Origin: CAYVFC01 sp964450715 | GTDB lineage: Bacteria > Myxococcota_A > Polyangia > Polyangiales > JAFGIB01 | Assembly: GCA_964450715.1 (NCBI GenBank) | Contig: CAYVFC010000140.1 | Location: 1-21,630, forward strand | Direction: 5' to 3' | Length of the DNA stretch: 21,630 nt | Shown: positions 21,587 to 21,630 of the stretch, piece after piece | Numbering within the stretch: the stretch's first letter is position 1 | Layout of the letters: each line of letters opens with the position of its first letter | The notes under the pieces: model-generated | The model's database searches: none | Told to the model about the DNA's origin: nothing | The model's input: the letters and a program-made list of their open reading frames with translations, nothing else | Made by a program: the position numbers and the translations under genes

Positions 21587-21630
21587 TTTCGGAGCGCGAC
21601 GGCCCCGGATGCAAGGCGCGACGACGAGAA
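21587..21630. repeat. Half of a palindromic intergenic repeat at the right edge
   Basis: TTTCGG, CGGCCCC, GGATGC and AAGGCGCGACGACGAGAA occur in order. The segment resembles the reverse complement of positions 1-44. See the entry at the left edge. Confidence 0.45.

Larger units (their letters stand above)
21220..21630. other. Intergenic region upstream of the Cys-rich-repeat gene
   Basis: 411 nt with no convincing gene on either strand. It contains the three-box GGCC motif (21374-21424), a 7-bp inverted repeat GAGTCAT/ATGACTC (21540-21546, 21573-21579) and a palindromic repeat half at the very end. It should include the promoter for the 19453-21219 gene. I see no promoter hexamers that I trust. 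Confidence 0.6.

Overview
The window looks like chromosomal DNA from a GC-rich Gram-negative deltaproteobacterium in the broad sense, most likely Myxococcota-like. At least eight genes encode lipoproteins whose lipobox Cys is followed by long Gly/Ala/Asp/Ser/Pro linkers. One protein carries four Cys-rich repeats of the type first described in Myxococcus. No rRNA, tRNA, CRISPR array, transposase or phage gene was found. Almost everything is on the minus strand; one oxidoreductase gene is on the plus strand.

Right part (about 21.2 kb down to 12.6 kb, minus strand). This is a run of exported lipoproteins: a Cys-rich-repeat protein, two small unknown lipoproteins, a Tat-type lipoprotein with two DUF6125-like domains, an alpha/beta hydrolase lipoprotein, and a polyhydroxybutyrate-depolymerase/feruloyl-esterase-like lipoprotein. 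Two short gene remnants lie between them. One is the last ~45 residues of the small-lipoprotein family (15708-15851). The other is the C-terminal end of a further DUF6125 copy (13888-14070). The locus therefore seems to have grown and decayed by duplication.

Middle (11.4-12.5 kb, plus strand). A short-chain dehydrogenase with an N-terminal helical extension faces the esterase gene, with 11 bases between their ends.

Left part (11.1 kb down to 0, minus strand). Two lipoproteins come first, then what looks like one envelope operon: FadL-type outer-membrane channel, Cys-rich lipoprotein, DUF2147 periplasmic protein, RND/MMPL transporter, LolA-like periplasmic carrier, DUF1302-like outer-membrane barrel, Cys-rich lipoprotein. 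Several joints are ATGA or TGATG overlaps. Inner-membrane pump, periplasmic lipid carrier and outer-membrane barrel are the parts expected of a trans-envelope lipid or hydrophobic-compound transport path. With the lipoprotein hydrolases and the dehydrogenase, a plausible reading is surface capture, hydrolysis and transport of a hydrophobic substrate. That role is inference.

Sequence-level oddities include a shared motif of paired GGCC boxes 20 bases apart in front of three genes. A palindromic repeat supplies the probable start codon of the FadL gene. The transporter and LolA genes overlap by 203 nt in a way that one extra A in a homopolymer would turn into a standard ATGA junction. Both window ends stop at what look like opposite halves of the same palindromic intergenic repeat.
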